IMG/VR virus record: IMGVR_UViG_3300021478_000015
Span: 1 to 64,000 of that record
Source of the DNA: a virus
Reading direction: 5' to 3' (one strand)
DNA: 64,000 bases
Positions 47,068 through 54,289 of the stretch are shown here, piece by piece. Made by a program: the position numbers and the translations under genes. Numbering within the stretch: position 1 is the stretch's first letter; the number at the start of each line of letters is the position of its first letter. The notes beneath the pieces were generated by a model. The model saw nothing but the letters and a program-made list of their open reading frames with translations, ran no database searches and was not told the DNA's origin.

Positions 47068-48949
47068 GGTATTGATCCTGGTAGGCAAGGAGTCTTTCTC
47101 TAAGTCTTTTGTTGCGTGAAGCTGCCAGAGCAAGAGTCGTAGCATCGACGGTTACTAGCTTGCCACGTTGTCTTTGATCTTCGATGTACAACTCGGCGCA
47201 CTCGATGAGCTTGACGGTGCCATATCCCCCTTGGGTGTCATAGGCGTCTCCTAGCTCAGCCACGGTGCCCAGGGGCTCGAATCGGACTCTCGGCTTAGGA
47301 GCACCCCGGACCTTGACTACCGGGGGATTAGCAGGCTCACCCTCGATCACGGTGAGGGGTGGTAACAGAGGGACCTCTCGTCTTATCCGTTCGGCCATGG
47401 AGATCAGGTCGGGATCGGCGGGCATGTAGATCCGGCCGATGTTGGTCGGGTCGTTGGGATCGATTCGCATCACCCGGCCCACGATCTGGCGGAAAGCCAG
47501 CTTGGTCTTGGTATTGGTCAGGTAGACCACGGCTCGCAGACGGCGGATGTCGATGCCCTCCGAGATCATGTTGACGGCCACCAGCCAGCGCTTGCTGGCA
47601 TGGTGGGCCTTGAACTGGCGGATGACATCGGCGGCATTTTGATCGTCAGGGTTGGTGTCCTTGGACCAGGCCTTCATCGGTTTGATACCGGTGATCTTCT
47701 CTAGGCGCTTGGCGATGCGTTCGGCGTGATCACAGTCGTAACACACCACTAATCCGGCAGCATCAGGATCACCATTGTCGCGGATATCGATCAGCCAATC
47801 ATTGGCTTTGTGTATTAGCTGATCGGTGATGGTCCCATCCCCGATGCAATCCAGGGCGGTAAGCAGACGGCGTTTCTTTCCGAGTGTGCTTACATCCGGG
47901 TCGTTAAAGTCGAGGGTGTGCTCGGTGCCGTCCTCGTTGCGGAAGGTGGTCGATCCCTGGGTAGTGAGGAACTGCACCCGGCGGCAGGCCGGAGGTTTGT
48001 CCCGAAGAGCATGGCCATAGGTGTAGCGATAGAGCGGTTTGGCAGCACCTCCGGTATGGGGCACGAAGGCAATCTTCTTGGCGTCGGTACGGAACGGGGT
48101 CCCTGACATCGACAGGATGCACCGGGCTCCCTGGGCGAAGGCGGTCTGGGCGGCCAGGCCCCAGGTCTTGTCGGTGGCGACGTGGTGGACCTCATCGAAG
48201 ATGACCAGGGTGTTGTGGTGAACGTTGGTGGTCGTCCGGCCCTTTTTCTCGATACTGATGTCAGTGGCGTGGGCCAGGAAGGTGTCAGTCATTCTGGCCA
48301 GGGATTGGTAGCTGAGGACCGCTCCCACAGCGTTGTCTGGGATGGCCCTGGTGGGCCTCCAGATCGCCCCTCTGGTGCTAACCAGGGGCAGGGTGGGGTT
48401 GTCGGGCTCTCGCTTGCTGGCGGCTAGCAGCCAGCCGTCTGCGATGCCGATGGTGTGAACCACCACCAACACCCGCGAGATCTCCCCAGCCTTGATCAGA
48501 TGGTGGGCTACCTCCAGGGCCAGGCGGGTCTTGCCTGCACCGGGGCAGGCCTCGATCAGTACCGGGTCGTTCAGGATACGGGGTAGGATCTTGTCCAGAG
48601 CCTGCTCCTGCCAGTGCCGGAGCCTGTCGTCCCCGGCTGCCAGCAGGTCCAGGTTGAACTGCTTGGCCAGGGTCTCGTAGGTCTGGTTGCCCTTGCGGGC
48701 GTTGCAATGACGGCACAGGGCCATGAGGTTGGAGTAGACGGTGCGGCCACCCTTGCTCCAGGGGAAGACGTGGTCGCCGTCGAAGAGGTCACGGGGAAGC
48801 TCGCGCTGGCAGGGCGGGCACTTCCTGCCTTGGGCCTCCCACTTGCGGATCACCTCGGCGCGGCTGAACCTCCGGTGAGGATCCCGTTGATCCAGGGGTA
48901 CGTCAGGGATCTTGGGCTCGCCCAGCAGGACGGCTCCGGTGAGGTTCAT
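47054..48949 (-). CDS. HNH nuclease fused to superfamily 2 helicase
   Basis: 631 residues. Residues about 44-88 are an HNH nuclease: KCPPCQRELPRDLFDGDHVF, then NLMALCRHCNARKGN, with two Cys pairs and the DH/N/H catalytic set. A helicase follows: Walker A CPGAGKT (about 135-141), DEVH (about 252-255), SGTPFRTD (about 282-289), and SEGIDIRRLRAVVYL with QIVGRVMRID as motifs V and VI. A C-terminal 100-residue region has no motif. Fusions of a nuclease to an SF2 translocase are typical of restriction-like or defence systems. It may destroy host or rival DNA. Coupled to a basic small protein upstream. Confidence 0.85.
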   Translation of the reverse strand: MNLTGAVLLGEPKIPDVPLDQRDPHRRFSRAEVIRKWEAQGRKCPPCQRELPRDLFDGDHVFPWSKGGRTVYSNLMALCRHCNARKGNQTYETLAKQFNLDLLAAGDDRLRHWQEQALDKILPRILNDPVLIEACPGAGKTRLALEVAHHLIKAGEISRVLVVVHTIGIADGWLLAASKREPDNPTLPLVSTRGAIWRPTRAIPDNAVGAVLSYQSLARMTDTFLAHATDISIEKKGRTTTNVHHNTLVIFDEVHHVATDKTWGLAAQTAFAQGARCILSMSGTPFRTDAKKIAFVPHTGGAAKPLYRYTYGHALRDKPPACRRVQFLTTQGSTTFRNEDGTEHTLDFNDPDVSTLGKKRRLLTALDCIGDGTITDQLIHKANDWLIDIRDNGDPDAAGLVVCYDCDHAERIAKRLEKITGIKPMKAWSKDTNPDDQNAADVIRQFKAHHASKRWLVAVNMISEGIDIRRLRAVVYLTNTKTKLAFRQIVGRVMRIDPNDPTNIGRIYMPADPDLISMAERIRREVPLLPPLTVIEGEPANPPVVKVRGAPKPRVRFEPLGTVAELGDAYDTQGGYGTVKLIECAELYIEDQRQRGKLVTVDATTLALAASRNKRLRERLLAYQDQYHVAS

Positions 48950-49089
48950 GACTCCACCTGGACCCGGCCCCGGCAGGCGCGCTTAGCGGCCACCTTCTTC
49001 TTGGACTGGACGGTCTTGGCCCGCAGGGGGACGTGGGGGTTCATGACCCGCGCCCCAGGGCGGGCGGAGGTGCGTCTGGGCTTGGCCAT
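48946..49089 (-). CDS. small basic protein
   Basis: 47 residues, MAKPRRTSARPGARVMNPHV and onward, with a KKKVAAKRACRGR core. Start at minus-strand ATG 49089; ATGA overlaps on both sides. It could bind nucleic acid and partner the HNH-helicase. It is below the length usually called as a gene, so is easily missed. Confidence 0.5.
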   Translation of the reverse strand: MAKPRRTSARPGARVMNPHVPLRAKTVQSKKKVAAKRACRGRVQVES

Positions 49090-49340
49090 CAGACCTCCAC
49101 CTCCACGGTGACCTTGCCACCCTCGATGGCGACCAGCTTGGCCCCCAACCGGCGCACACGGGCCAACACGGCCCCGGAGGAGGAGTGGGCGTAGCCCACG
49201 ATCTCAGCCCCGGTGAAGGTCTTCTCGAAGCCCACGCCCCGGCCGTTCCGGACGATCATCTCGCCCTTGGCGTAGTGGGCCTTGACCAAAGCGAACTTGG
49301 CCCCGGAGCGGGTCTTGATGGTGACGGTGGTGGTGGTCAT
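49089..49340 (-). CDS. small hypothetical protein, leaderless
   Basis: 83 residues from ATG 49340, seven bases after a cassette -10, starting MTTTTVTIKTRSG. It is a compact beta-rich domain (KFALVKAHYAKGEMIVRNGR, then GFEKTFTGAEIVGYAHSSSG) with a Gly/Ser turn. No cysteines. It heads the HNH-helicase operon. No family recognised. Confidence 0.6.
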   Translation of the reverse strand: MTTTTVTIKTRSGAKFALVKAHYAKGEMIVRNGRGVGFEKTFTGAEIVGYAHSSSGAVLARVRRLGAKLVAIEGGKVTVEVEV

Positions 49341-49347
49341 GGGAAGT

Positions 49348-49376
49348 ACCTTAGCAAACTTTCTTAGAGGGTGCAA
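49348..49376 (-). promoter_or_regulatory. leaderless cassette promoter (HNH-helicase operon)
   Basis: Minus strand: TTGCAC, spacer CCTCTAAGAAAGTTTGC, TAAGGT, ACTTCCC, ATG. Start followed by ACC ACC ACC ACC. Confidence 0.75.
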
Positions 49377-49390
49377 GTCACCCCGGACGC

Positions 49391-49418
49391 GAAGAAGGAG
49401 GTCCCTTAGAGGACCTCC
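49391..49418 (-). terminator. terminator hairpin
   Basis: Minus strand: GGAGGTCC, six-base loop, GGACCTCC, then TTCTTC (49418-49391). It closes the 50584-49449 operon just before the next cassette promoter. Confidence 0.65.
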
Positions 49419-49448
49419 CTCTTGCTTCCTGCCGCCCCTGCAGGAGAC

Positions 49449-49694
49449 TTAGATCTTGACGGGCTGCTTCACCTCCCGGACGAACCGGCGCACCGGCCCG
49501 GCCTGGGGGTAGGTGTGGTAGATCCCCACCGAGGTCACCTCGGGGTGCTCGGCCAGGAAGGTCTCGGCAAAGCCCAGGGCGGACTGCTCGGCGGCGGCCT
49601 GGCGCTTACCGGCTGAGGCCTGGATCATCAGGCTGCGCCGGTCGCCCTGGCGGGGCTCGATCTCGTATTCGTGCTTGTCACTGGGGGTACGCAT
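49449..49694 (-). CDS. small hypothetical protein
   Basis: 81 residues, with AAGGAAA before the ATG. It is mainly helical (AAEQSALGFAETFLAEHP) with a beta-like end (SVGIYHTYPQAGPVRRFVRE). No family recognised. Last gene of its operon, followed by a terminator. Confidence 0.55.
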   Translation of the reverse strand: MRTPSDKHEYEIEPRQGDRRSLMIQASAGKRQAAAEQSALGFAETFLAEHPEVTSVGIYHTYPQAGPVRRFVREVKQPVKI

Positions 49695-49719
49695 GGCGTT
49701 TTCCTTACTTACTAGTAGG

Positions 49720-50094
49720 TCAGATGATGGTGTCTTTGTTCACGGTCCCGCAGCGGCTGCAGGTCCGGTATTCGTAGGTCCCACCGGCCACCACGTAGTC
49801 ATGAGGAAGATGGGCCGGGGTCCGGCCGCAGACCGGGTCGTACTCGATGGTGCGAGCCTCGCCCAGGTGCTCCCAGCCGATGATGTCCAGGATGTGCCGG
49901 TCGGTCTGGGTGTAGAAGTCATGGACGACCATGCCCTGGCCATCACAGGGCTCTGTCTGCTCCCAGGGCTCACTCTGCTCCGCCCGGACGCTCAGGAAGC
50001 CTCCACAGGCCTCACAGCGGGGCTGGACGGCCTCCTGGCCCTCGTAGTCAGGCTCCCTGGTCGCCCAGGCGTCGTAGCCGCGCAGGCCTACCAT
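49720..50094 (-). CDS. zinc-ribbon hypothetical protein
   Basis: 124 residues from the minus-strand ATG at 50094; a longer in-frame reading overlaps two other genes and is rejected. Cys pairs RCEACGGFL (about 26-34) and CSRCGTVN near the C-terminus form a zinc ribbon; CDGQG and CGRTP add two more. A long polar middle contains GMVVHDFYTQTDRHILDIIG. Function unknown. Confidence 0.55.
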   Translation of the reverse strand: MVGLRGYDAWATREPDYEGQEAVQPRCEACGGFLSVRAEQSEPWEQTEPCDGQGMVVHDFYTQTDRHILDIIGWEHLGEARTIEYDPVCGRTPAHLPHDYVVAGGTYEYRTCSRCGTVNKDTII

Positions 50095-50276
50095 CCCCGG
50101 TTCTCCTTGCGAAGCTCGGCCCGCCGCTCGGCGGCATCTTCCTCCTGGTCGGCCATCCAGGCATTGAACTGGTCCTGGGCCTCGATCGAGTCGGTGTCCA
50201 GGTCGGCTGGGGTGATCTCCTCGGCCCAGCGGGTGAAGGCCTCCTCGTAGGCCTCGTCGTAGGGGGATGCCCTCAT
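50088..50276 (-). CDS. small acidic helical protein
   Basis: 62 residues, strongly acidic and helical (DEAYEEAFTRWAEEITPADL then DQFNAWMADQEEDAAERRAE). Overlaps both neighbours. Acidic mini-proteins can mimic DNA and block host enzymes, but nothing specific proves that here. Confidence 0.5.
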   Translation of the reverse strand: MRASPYDEAYEEAFTRWAEEITPADLDTDSIEAQDQFNAWMADQEEDAAERRAELRKENRGW

Positions 50277-50584
50277 GACTGCACCTCCAGGTACGCCTCG
50301 ATGCTGGACAGGGACACCTTGTGGCCACGGGCGATCTGCTGACCGGCCTGGCGGCCTGAGTGGGCTAGGCCCCGGTAGGATTCACTGGCCGAGACGCGGC
50401 CCTGGGCATCGATGCTGAACTCCCAGAAGTTTGAGCCCTGAGGCATGTGGTTGGCGATGGTGACGTGGCGGTAGCTGCCGTAGAAGCGCTCCTCGACCAC
50501 AAAGTGGCGGCGGTAGGCGGCGGCGATGATGGCTTCGACCCGGCGCACTGACCGGGAGCGAACTGGTGTGGTGGTCTCAGGCAT
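50273..50584 (-). CDS. hypothetical protein, leaderless
   Basis: 103 residues from ATG 50584, seven bases after a cassette -10, starting MPETTTPVRSRSVRR. The middle is a beta-helix mix (VEERFYGSYRHVTIANHMPQ) and ends in a helical part (SSIEAYLEVQS). No family recognised. First gene of its operon. Confidence 0.6.
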   Translation of the reverse strand: MPETTTPVRSRSVRRVEAIIAAAYRRHFVVEERFYGSYRHVTIANHMPQGSNFWEFSIDAQGRVSASESYRGLAHSGRQAGQQIARGHKVSLSSIEAYLEVQS

Positions 50585-50591
50585 GACTGGT

Positions 50592-50620
50592 ACATTAGCA
50601 GATTCGCTTAGAGAGGGCAA
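50592..50620 (-). promoter_or_regulatory. leaderless cassette promoter
   Basis: Minus strand: TTGCCC, spacer TCTCTAAGCGAATCTGC, TAATGT, ACCAGTC, ATG. Start followed by CCT GAG ACC ACC ACA. Confidence 0.75.
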
Positions 50621-50621
50621 G

Positions 50622-50783
50622 TCAGTCCACCACCAGGAGCCAGAGCAGGTAGCCGACCGTGGCCCAGAACGTCAGGCACAGGACCAGCAGGAGTAGCAGG
50701 AATCCGAGGTCGAGCAGGTACTGCCGCCGCCGGACGCGGCTGACGATGCGTTGTGCCTCCCGGACCGGAGTGCGCCGCCTCAC
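50622..50783 (-). CDS. small membrane protein
   Basis: 53 residues from GTG 50783. A very basic start (MRRRTPVREAQRIVSRVRRR) is followed by a hydrophobic stretch, LGFLLLLLVLCLTFWATVG, and a second short one (YLLWLLVVD). The charge pattern predicts the N-terminus stays in the cytoplasm. It is short enough to be missed by usual gene calls; another frame over the same bases has no such features. Role could be envelope stress, exclusion or lysis support. Confidence 0.6.
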   Translation of the reverse strand: MRRRTPVREAQRIVSRVRRRQYLLDLGFLLLLLVLCLTFWATVGYLLWLLVVD

Positions 50784-50802
50784 CTGATCGAGCCTGGCAC
50801 AT

Positions 50803-51141
50803 TCAGGCGACCTTGACCTTTGCCTTTGTGCGCCTTCTCACTAGCAGGCTGCGATTGATCATCTCGGCTCGCATCTTCGGTCTCATCGGCTCACCGAAGC
50901 TGGAGATGGTGGTGTATTGCTCGGGATAGCGATAGTAGCGCTGGAATACCTTCATGTCGTTGCCGATGTAATCGAAGCGCTCGGTGGTGCAACGGGTGCA
51001 ACGAAGAGCCAGGCAAGCTTGGGCGGCTCGGAAGAGATCGCTGTTCACCTCGGCGGTGGGGTTGTCATCCCAGGAGTGTCCGATGGTTCGGCAGATGACA
51101 TAAGTATCCTGTAGATCCGAGATCTCCATACGGATTGCCAT
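50803..51141 (-). CDS. hypothetical protein with cysteine site
   Basis: 112 residues. YVICRTIGHSWDDN (about 14-27) and LALRCTRCTTERFDYIG (about 44-60) give three cysteines and a His for one zinc. The C-terminal third is basic (RSLLVRRRTKAKVKVA). Overlaps the upstream gene by one base. Resembles small actinophage zinc proteins of unknown role. Confidence 0.55.
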   Translation of the reverse strand: MAIRMEISDLQDTYVICRTIGHSWDDNPTAEVNSDLFRAAQACLALRCTRCTTERFDYIGNDMKVFQRYYRYPEQYTTISSFGEPMRPKMRAEMINRSLLVRRRTKAKVKVA

Positions 51142-51416
51142 CAGCGTTCCATCCTTTCAGCTAGCCACATATGACCATCCTGATCCTCCAACACAATAAA
51201 GGGCAACACCTTGAACTTTGGCGCGGTCGGTTTCGGAGGGTTGAACACCTCCACCGCCTGGCTGTTGTTAGTCGGCCGTGGAGGCATGCCTTTCTTACGC
51301 AACCGGCCGGTCTTACCTCCCCAGATGCCGTGCGCTTTTCGCATGTGATCGCCCCAGAGATAGACAGAGGCATAGCTTTTGCCGCAGTGTGGGCACTTCT
51401 CTTTGACTCCGGCCAT
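51141..51416 (-). CDS. single C2H2 zinc finger protein
   Basis: 91 residues from the minus-strand ATG at 51416. One finger, CPHCGKSYASVYLWGDHMRK (start about residue 7; C-x2-C, then H-x4-H), is followed by a basic region (GKTGRLRKKGMPPRP) and a beta-rich end (FKVLPFIVLEDQDGHMWLAE). Probably binds nucleic acid. Translationally coupled (TGATG). Confidence 0.6.
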   Translation of the reverse strand: MAGVKEKCPHCGKSYASVYLWGDHMRKAHGIWGGKTGRLRKKGMPPRPTNNSQAVEVFNPPKPTAPKFKVLPFIVLEDQDGHMWLAERMER

Positions 51417-52228
51417 CACACCGGGCTTTCATCCACGATGGACAGGTCGCTGCGAACCTCGTCGCGCCACTCATCGATCTGATCGGAGGTGGGCTCATCG
51501 GGCTCGACCCGGCCACTGCCGTCGCAGGTGTCGCAGGCGATCTCCGCCTCGGAGTTCTCGGCCTCCTCGTCGTAGTCGGGGTTCTCGATCACGCCGGTCC
51601 CGCCGCACTCGGAGCACTCGTCTTCCTCGGGCTCGGGGAAGTCCGGGATGGTGGCGTTCTCGATCTCGTCCGCCCAGGAGTCCAGTTGCTCGGAGATGTC
51701 CCGAAGCTCCTGGGACTGCTCCGTCTCATGCTGGAAGCCGGACTCGATGTTGTCGGCCGACTCGCCCTTCTCCTGGGCGATCTCGCGCACTGCCTCGGCC
51801 GCCTCGTTGAGGGCTGTCTGGGCATCATCCTCGGATTCGGCCGAGTCGATGGCCTCGGAGAAGTTGTGGCTGACCTCGGCCAGGCGGGCGCTCAGGCTGG
51901 AGGAGTACTCCCAGACCTGCCAGGAGGGGCAGTTGGCGCAGCGGTACATGGTCCGGCCGCCGTAGGGGCCGGAGCGGGGGCTGATGTGCTTGTAGGGGCT
52001 GCCCACCGTGATCTCGACGCCGCAGGCATCGCACTTGCGATTGGGCAGAGGCTTGGTCTTGTCAGCTACCGTGACCGACAGGAACACCGGCCGACCGGTC
52101 TTGGTCTGCTTCTGCTGGCCGTTCTTACCCATGACCGGAGTCTGCTTCTGCTGACCCGTCTCAGGGTCGATGACAGGGACTTGCTCATACCGCTGTTGAG
52201 CGGCCTTGACGTGGGTGATGCGAGCCAT
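51416..52228 (-). CDS. zinc-finger and coiled-coil protein
   Basis: 270 residues. After a basic N-terminal region come CDACGVEI and CANCPSW (about 65-100), a zinc ribbon, then a long helical coiled-coil segment (about 105-190), and a DnaJ-like pair CSECGGTG / CDTCDGSG (about 201-237) with an acidic tail. Widely seen layout in actinophages, role unknown. AAGGAG lies before the ATG; the promoter is the divergent cassette at 52259-52288. First gene of the 52228-50622 operon. Confidence 0.65.
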   Translation of the reverse strand: MARITHVKAAQQRYEQVPVIDPETGQQKQTPVMGKNGQQKQTKTGRPVFLSVTVADKTKPLPNRKCDACGVEITVGSPYKHISPRSGPYGGRTMYRCANCPSWQVWEYSSSLSARLAEVSHNFSEAIDSAESEDDAQTALNEAAEAVREIAQEKGESADNIESGFQHETEQSQELRDISEQLDSWADEIENATIPDFPEPEEDECSECGGTGVIENPDYDEEAENSEAEIACDTCDGSGRVEPDEPTSDQIDEWRDEVRSDLSIVDESPV

Positions 52229-52258
52229 GAAAAACTCCTTGTTGTGGTGGTTGTTCCC

Positions 52259-52288
52259 ACCCTACACGAAAAGGTGGTGTGTTGGCAA
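52259..52288 (-). promoter_or_regulatory. cassette-related promoter with a leader
   Basis: Minus strand: TTGCCA, 18-base spacer, TAGGGT. The expected transcript begins GGGAACAACCACCACAAC and reaches an AAGGAG ribosome site before ATG 52228. So the ACCACCAC element is kept near the 5' end even though this gene has a leader. Confidence 0.65.
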
Positions 52289-52330
52289 GTCGGCTTAGAG
52301 AGACTCCGGGTCGAGAGGGTCCCTGTCCAG

Positions 52331-52354
52331 AGGGGATGCAGGACCCCGAAGGGG
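52331..52354 (+). promoter_or_regulatory. competing GGGG/CCCC pairings over the WhiB ribosome site
   Basis: CCCC (52344-52347) can pair with GGGG upstream (52332-52335) or with GGGG downstream (52351-52354), which is the ribosome site of ATG 52357. The two pairings exclude each other, so the upstream one would open the site. Confidence 0.4.
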
Positions 52355-52356
52355 TG

Positions 52357-52629
52357 ATGAGGGATCGGCGCTACCGAGGAGGTGATCAGTCCTGGAAGAG
52401 AAAGGGTGCTTGCGCGGGTGACCCTCTAGCCACTGATTTGCTCTTCGCCACCGAACTCAAGGACCAGGCCGCCGCAGCCAAGCGGTGGTGCAGCGAGTGC
52501 CCGGTCCGGCGGGAATGCCTGGACTACGCCATCTCCCACCATGAGGTATTCGGGGTCTGGGGTGGAGTCATCGAGAGCAGACGGCGTAATCGGCGCTGGC
52601 AGACCAGCATGCGGAGCTTGGCCTCATGA
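52357..52629 (+). CDS. whiB-like: WhiB-like iron-sulfur transcription regulator
   Basis: 90 residues from ATG 52357. The four 4Fe-4S cysteines are C19 (GACAGD), C45 and C48 (WCSECP) and C54 (RECLDY), followed by the GVWGG turn (66-70) and a basic tail (ESRRRNRRW). Wbl proteins bind the host sigma factor region 4 and redirect or block transcription; phage versions have been shown to act in mycobacteriophage TM4. It heads the rightward operon with the Arr-like gene. The region upstream shows possible pairing switches but no strong promoter. Confidence 0.9.
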   Translation: MRDRRYRGGDQSWKRKGACAGDPLATDLLFATELKDQAAAAKRWCSECPVRRECLDYAISHHEVFGVWGGVIESRRRNRRWQTSMRSLAS

Positions 52630-53036
52630 CCCACCTCCGCCAGGCCTGGGCCAAGCTGGTGATGGCGGCCGAGGAGGTTTACTACCACGGCACGGCCAAG
52701 GTGCCGTCCTGGCATCCCACCGAGATCACCCCGCAGACCGGGCGCTACGGCAGGCCCACCTTCCCCCATGACACCGATCCGGACTACGCCTACGCCACCA
52801 AGGACCCCGAGGTGGCCTGGAACTACGCCGAGAAGGCCTGGCACAACACCACCGTGGGGCACCCCAGGGTGTTCAGGGTGAAGCCCCGAGGTCCCGTGGA
52901 GGATGATCCCCACCGGGATGAGCGCGGCGAGCTACGGGGCAACTGGGAGGGTGACATCCGCTCCCGGCACGGCTTCGACGTGGTGGGTGAGGAGCCCATG
53001 CCCGAGCACATGGGTGAACCGGAGGACTGGAAATGA
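52626..53036 (+). CDS. arr-like: Arr-like ADP-ribosyltransferase
   Basis: 136 residues, overlapping WhiB by ATGA. It matches the rifampin ADP-ribosyltransferase (Arr) fold: VYYHGT (H21), YAYATKDPEVAW (Tyr about 56), then RVFRVKPRGPVEDDPHRDER with the acidic EDDP (about 92-95) and GFDVVGEE near the end. The family transfers ADP-ribose from NAD+ to rifampin; other members modify proteins. For a phage, host RNA polymerase or another host protein is a plausible target, but none is known. The first nine residues, MTHLRQAWA, are shared with the next gene. Confidence 0.75.
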   Translation: MTHLRQAWAKLVMAAEEVYYHGTAKVPSWHPTEITPQTGRYGRPTFPHDTDPDYAYATKDPEVAWNYAEKAWHNTTVGHPRVFRVKPRGPVEDDPHRDERGELRGNWEGDIRSRHGFDVVGEEPMPEHMGEPEDWK

Positions 53037-54289
53037 ACCACCTCCGCCAGGCCTGGGGACGGCAGGTCGAGGCCTGGCGCGTCCCCGAGACCATCCGGGG
53101 ATATCCCCTGCCCGTTGGCGGCCAGTTCGCTCATACCCAGGACACCCTGGACCCCGACCTGTTCGACCACAACGAGAGGATGCATCCCTGGATCCGGGAC
53201 TCCCTCATTGACATCCTGGAGGCCTTCTGGCGGCCCCGCTACGGCGACTGGCACTCCTGGACCCGGATCTACCTGGCGGGCTCCCTGGCCAGCTACTGGT
53301 GGTCCACCTTGGACTTCGACACCCTGGTCGGCGTGGACACCCATCGCTTCGTCAGGGACCACCCTGAGTTCGGGGGCATGTCCGATCCCGAGATCTGCCA
53401 GGCCCTCACCCATGAGTTCATCCTGGAGCTTGACCCTCTGTTGAAGGATTGGAGCTTCCCGCCTGAGCCCAACCTGCACCGGCTCATGGACACCCTTAAT
53501 GGCCCGGATCCAACAGATGTGTATAAGTCGGTGCCTTACACATTGGTGACCGGTATTGGGCCGATGGAAATGACTTGGTACGTGAATCCTTCGGCCTATG
53601 ACATCCGGGTCATTAAGCCCTATGCCGCCTACGATGTCACCCAGGATCGCTGGGCTGTGCATCCTGACAAGATGTCTAAGACCTGGGGAGCCCATGCTCT
53701 GGGCAACGTCTTCTGGGAGCACTTGGCCGACGTGGCTGATCACATCAAGGCGGCCCTGGCCCTGCCGGAGCCCGAGCGCACCGCCCATTGTTTGTCCATC
53801 TACGACGCCATCCACGCTGCCCGTGGCAAGGCTTTCTCCCCGGCCGGGAAGGGCGTGACCGATCCCCGCTCTCTACAGTGGATCGTCCTCAATAGATGGG
53901 GTCTCCTTGGTCCCCTGGAGGTGGCTGCTCATCCTGGCCGGGAGATGGCTCACCTACCGCCCGCCCGAGCTTCCTCCTGGCGGGCTCTGGATCCCGGCTT
54001 TGAGGAGGGTGGTCACGGCTCCTGGCGTGAGCATCCGGCAGTGATCATTCCCGAGGGCGGTGCAGCCGGGCGTAAGCGGTATACCGTCCATGTCCATGGC
54101 AACCCGGTGGCCAGCCGGTCCACCCTGCGAGAGGCCAAGGAAGTGCTCGAAGCCGAGCACGGGCCGCTGCCCTGGAAGCGGGTCCGACCCAAGAAGCAAG
54201 AGGCCGAGCATTACTACTTCGGCCCCACCACCGAGTTCTCCGATCCGGGCGAGTATCACTACGTGGAGCATCTGCCGGAGAAAGAATGA
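53033..54289 (+). CDS. nucleotidyltransferase-like protein
   Basis: 418 residues, starting MNHLRQAWG and overlapping the Arr-like gene. RIYLAGSLASYWWSTLDFDT (about 78-97) then LVGVD matches the pol-beta-type signature GS-x-A...D-x-D, with the usual SD replaced by LD. The rest of the first 270 residues looks globular and conserved (PSAYDIRVIKPYAAYDV). The last 120 residues are a charged tail (EAEHYYFGPTTEFSDPG). A nucleotidyltransferase beside an ADP-ribosyltransferase suggests a pair of protein or RNA modifying enzymes. The target is unknown. Confidence 0.55.
   Translation: MNHLRQAWGRQVEAWRVPETIRGYPLPVGGQFAHTQDTLDPDLFDHNERMHPWIRDSLIDILEAFWRPRYGDWHSWTRIYLAGSLASYWWSTLDFDTLVGVDTHRFVRDHPEFGGMSDPEICQALTHEFILELDPLLKDWSFPPEPNLHRLMDTLNGPDPTDVYKSVPYTLVTGIGPMEMTWYVNPSAYDIRVIKPYAAYDVTQDRWAVHPDKMSKTWGAHALGNVFWEHLADVADHIKAALALPEPERTAHCLSIYDAIHAARGKAFSPAGKGVTDPRSLQWIVLNRWGLLGPLEVAAHPGREMAHLPPARASSWRALDPGFEEGGHGSWREHPAVIIPEGGAAGRKRYTVHVHGNPVASRSTLREAKEVLEAEHGPLPWKRVRPKKQEAEHYYFGPTTEFSDPGEYHYVEHLPEKE

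Noticed and set aside
50608-50802. Minus-strand frame of 64 codons
   Set aside because: Overlaps a promoter and a better small membrane protein in another frame; Pro/Gly/Ala-rich with no features.
41666-52288. Regularly recurring 40-base sequences as CRISPR or direct repeats
   Set aside because: Each copy is directly before a gene, in the same orientation, with promoter boxes at fixed spacing. They are promoters.
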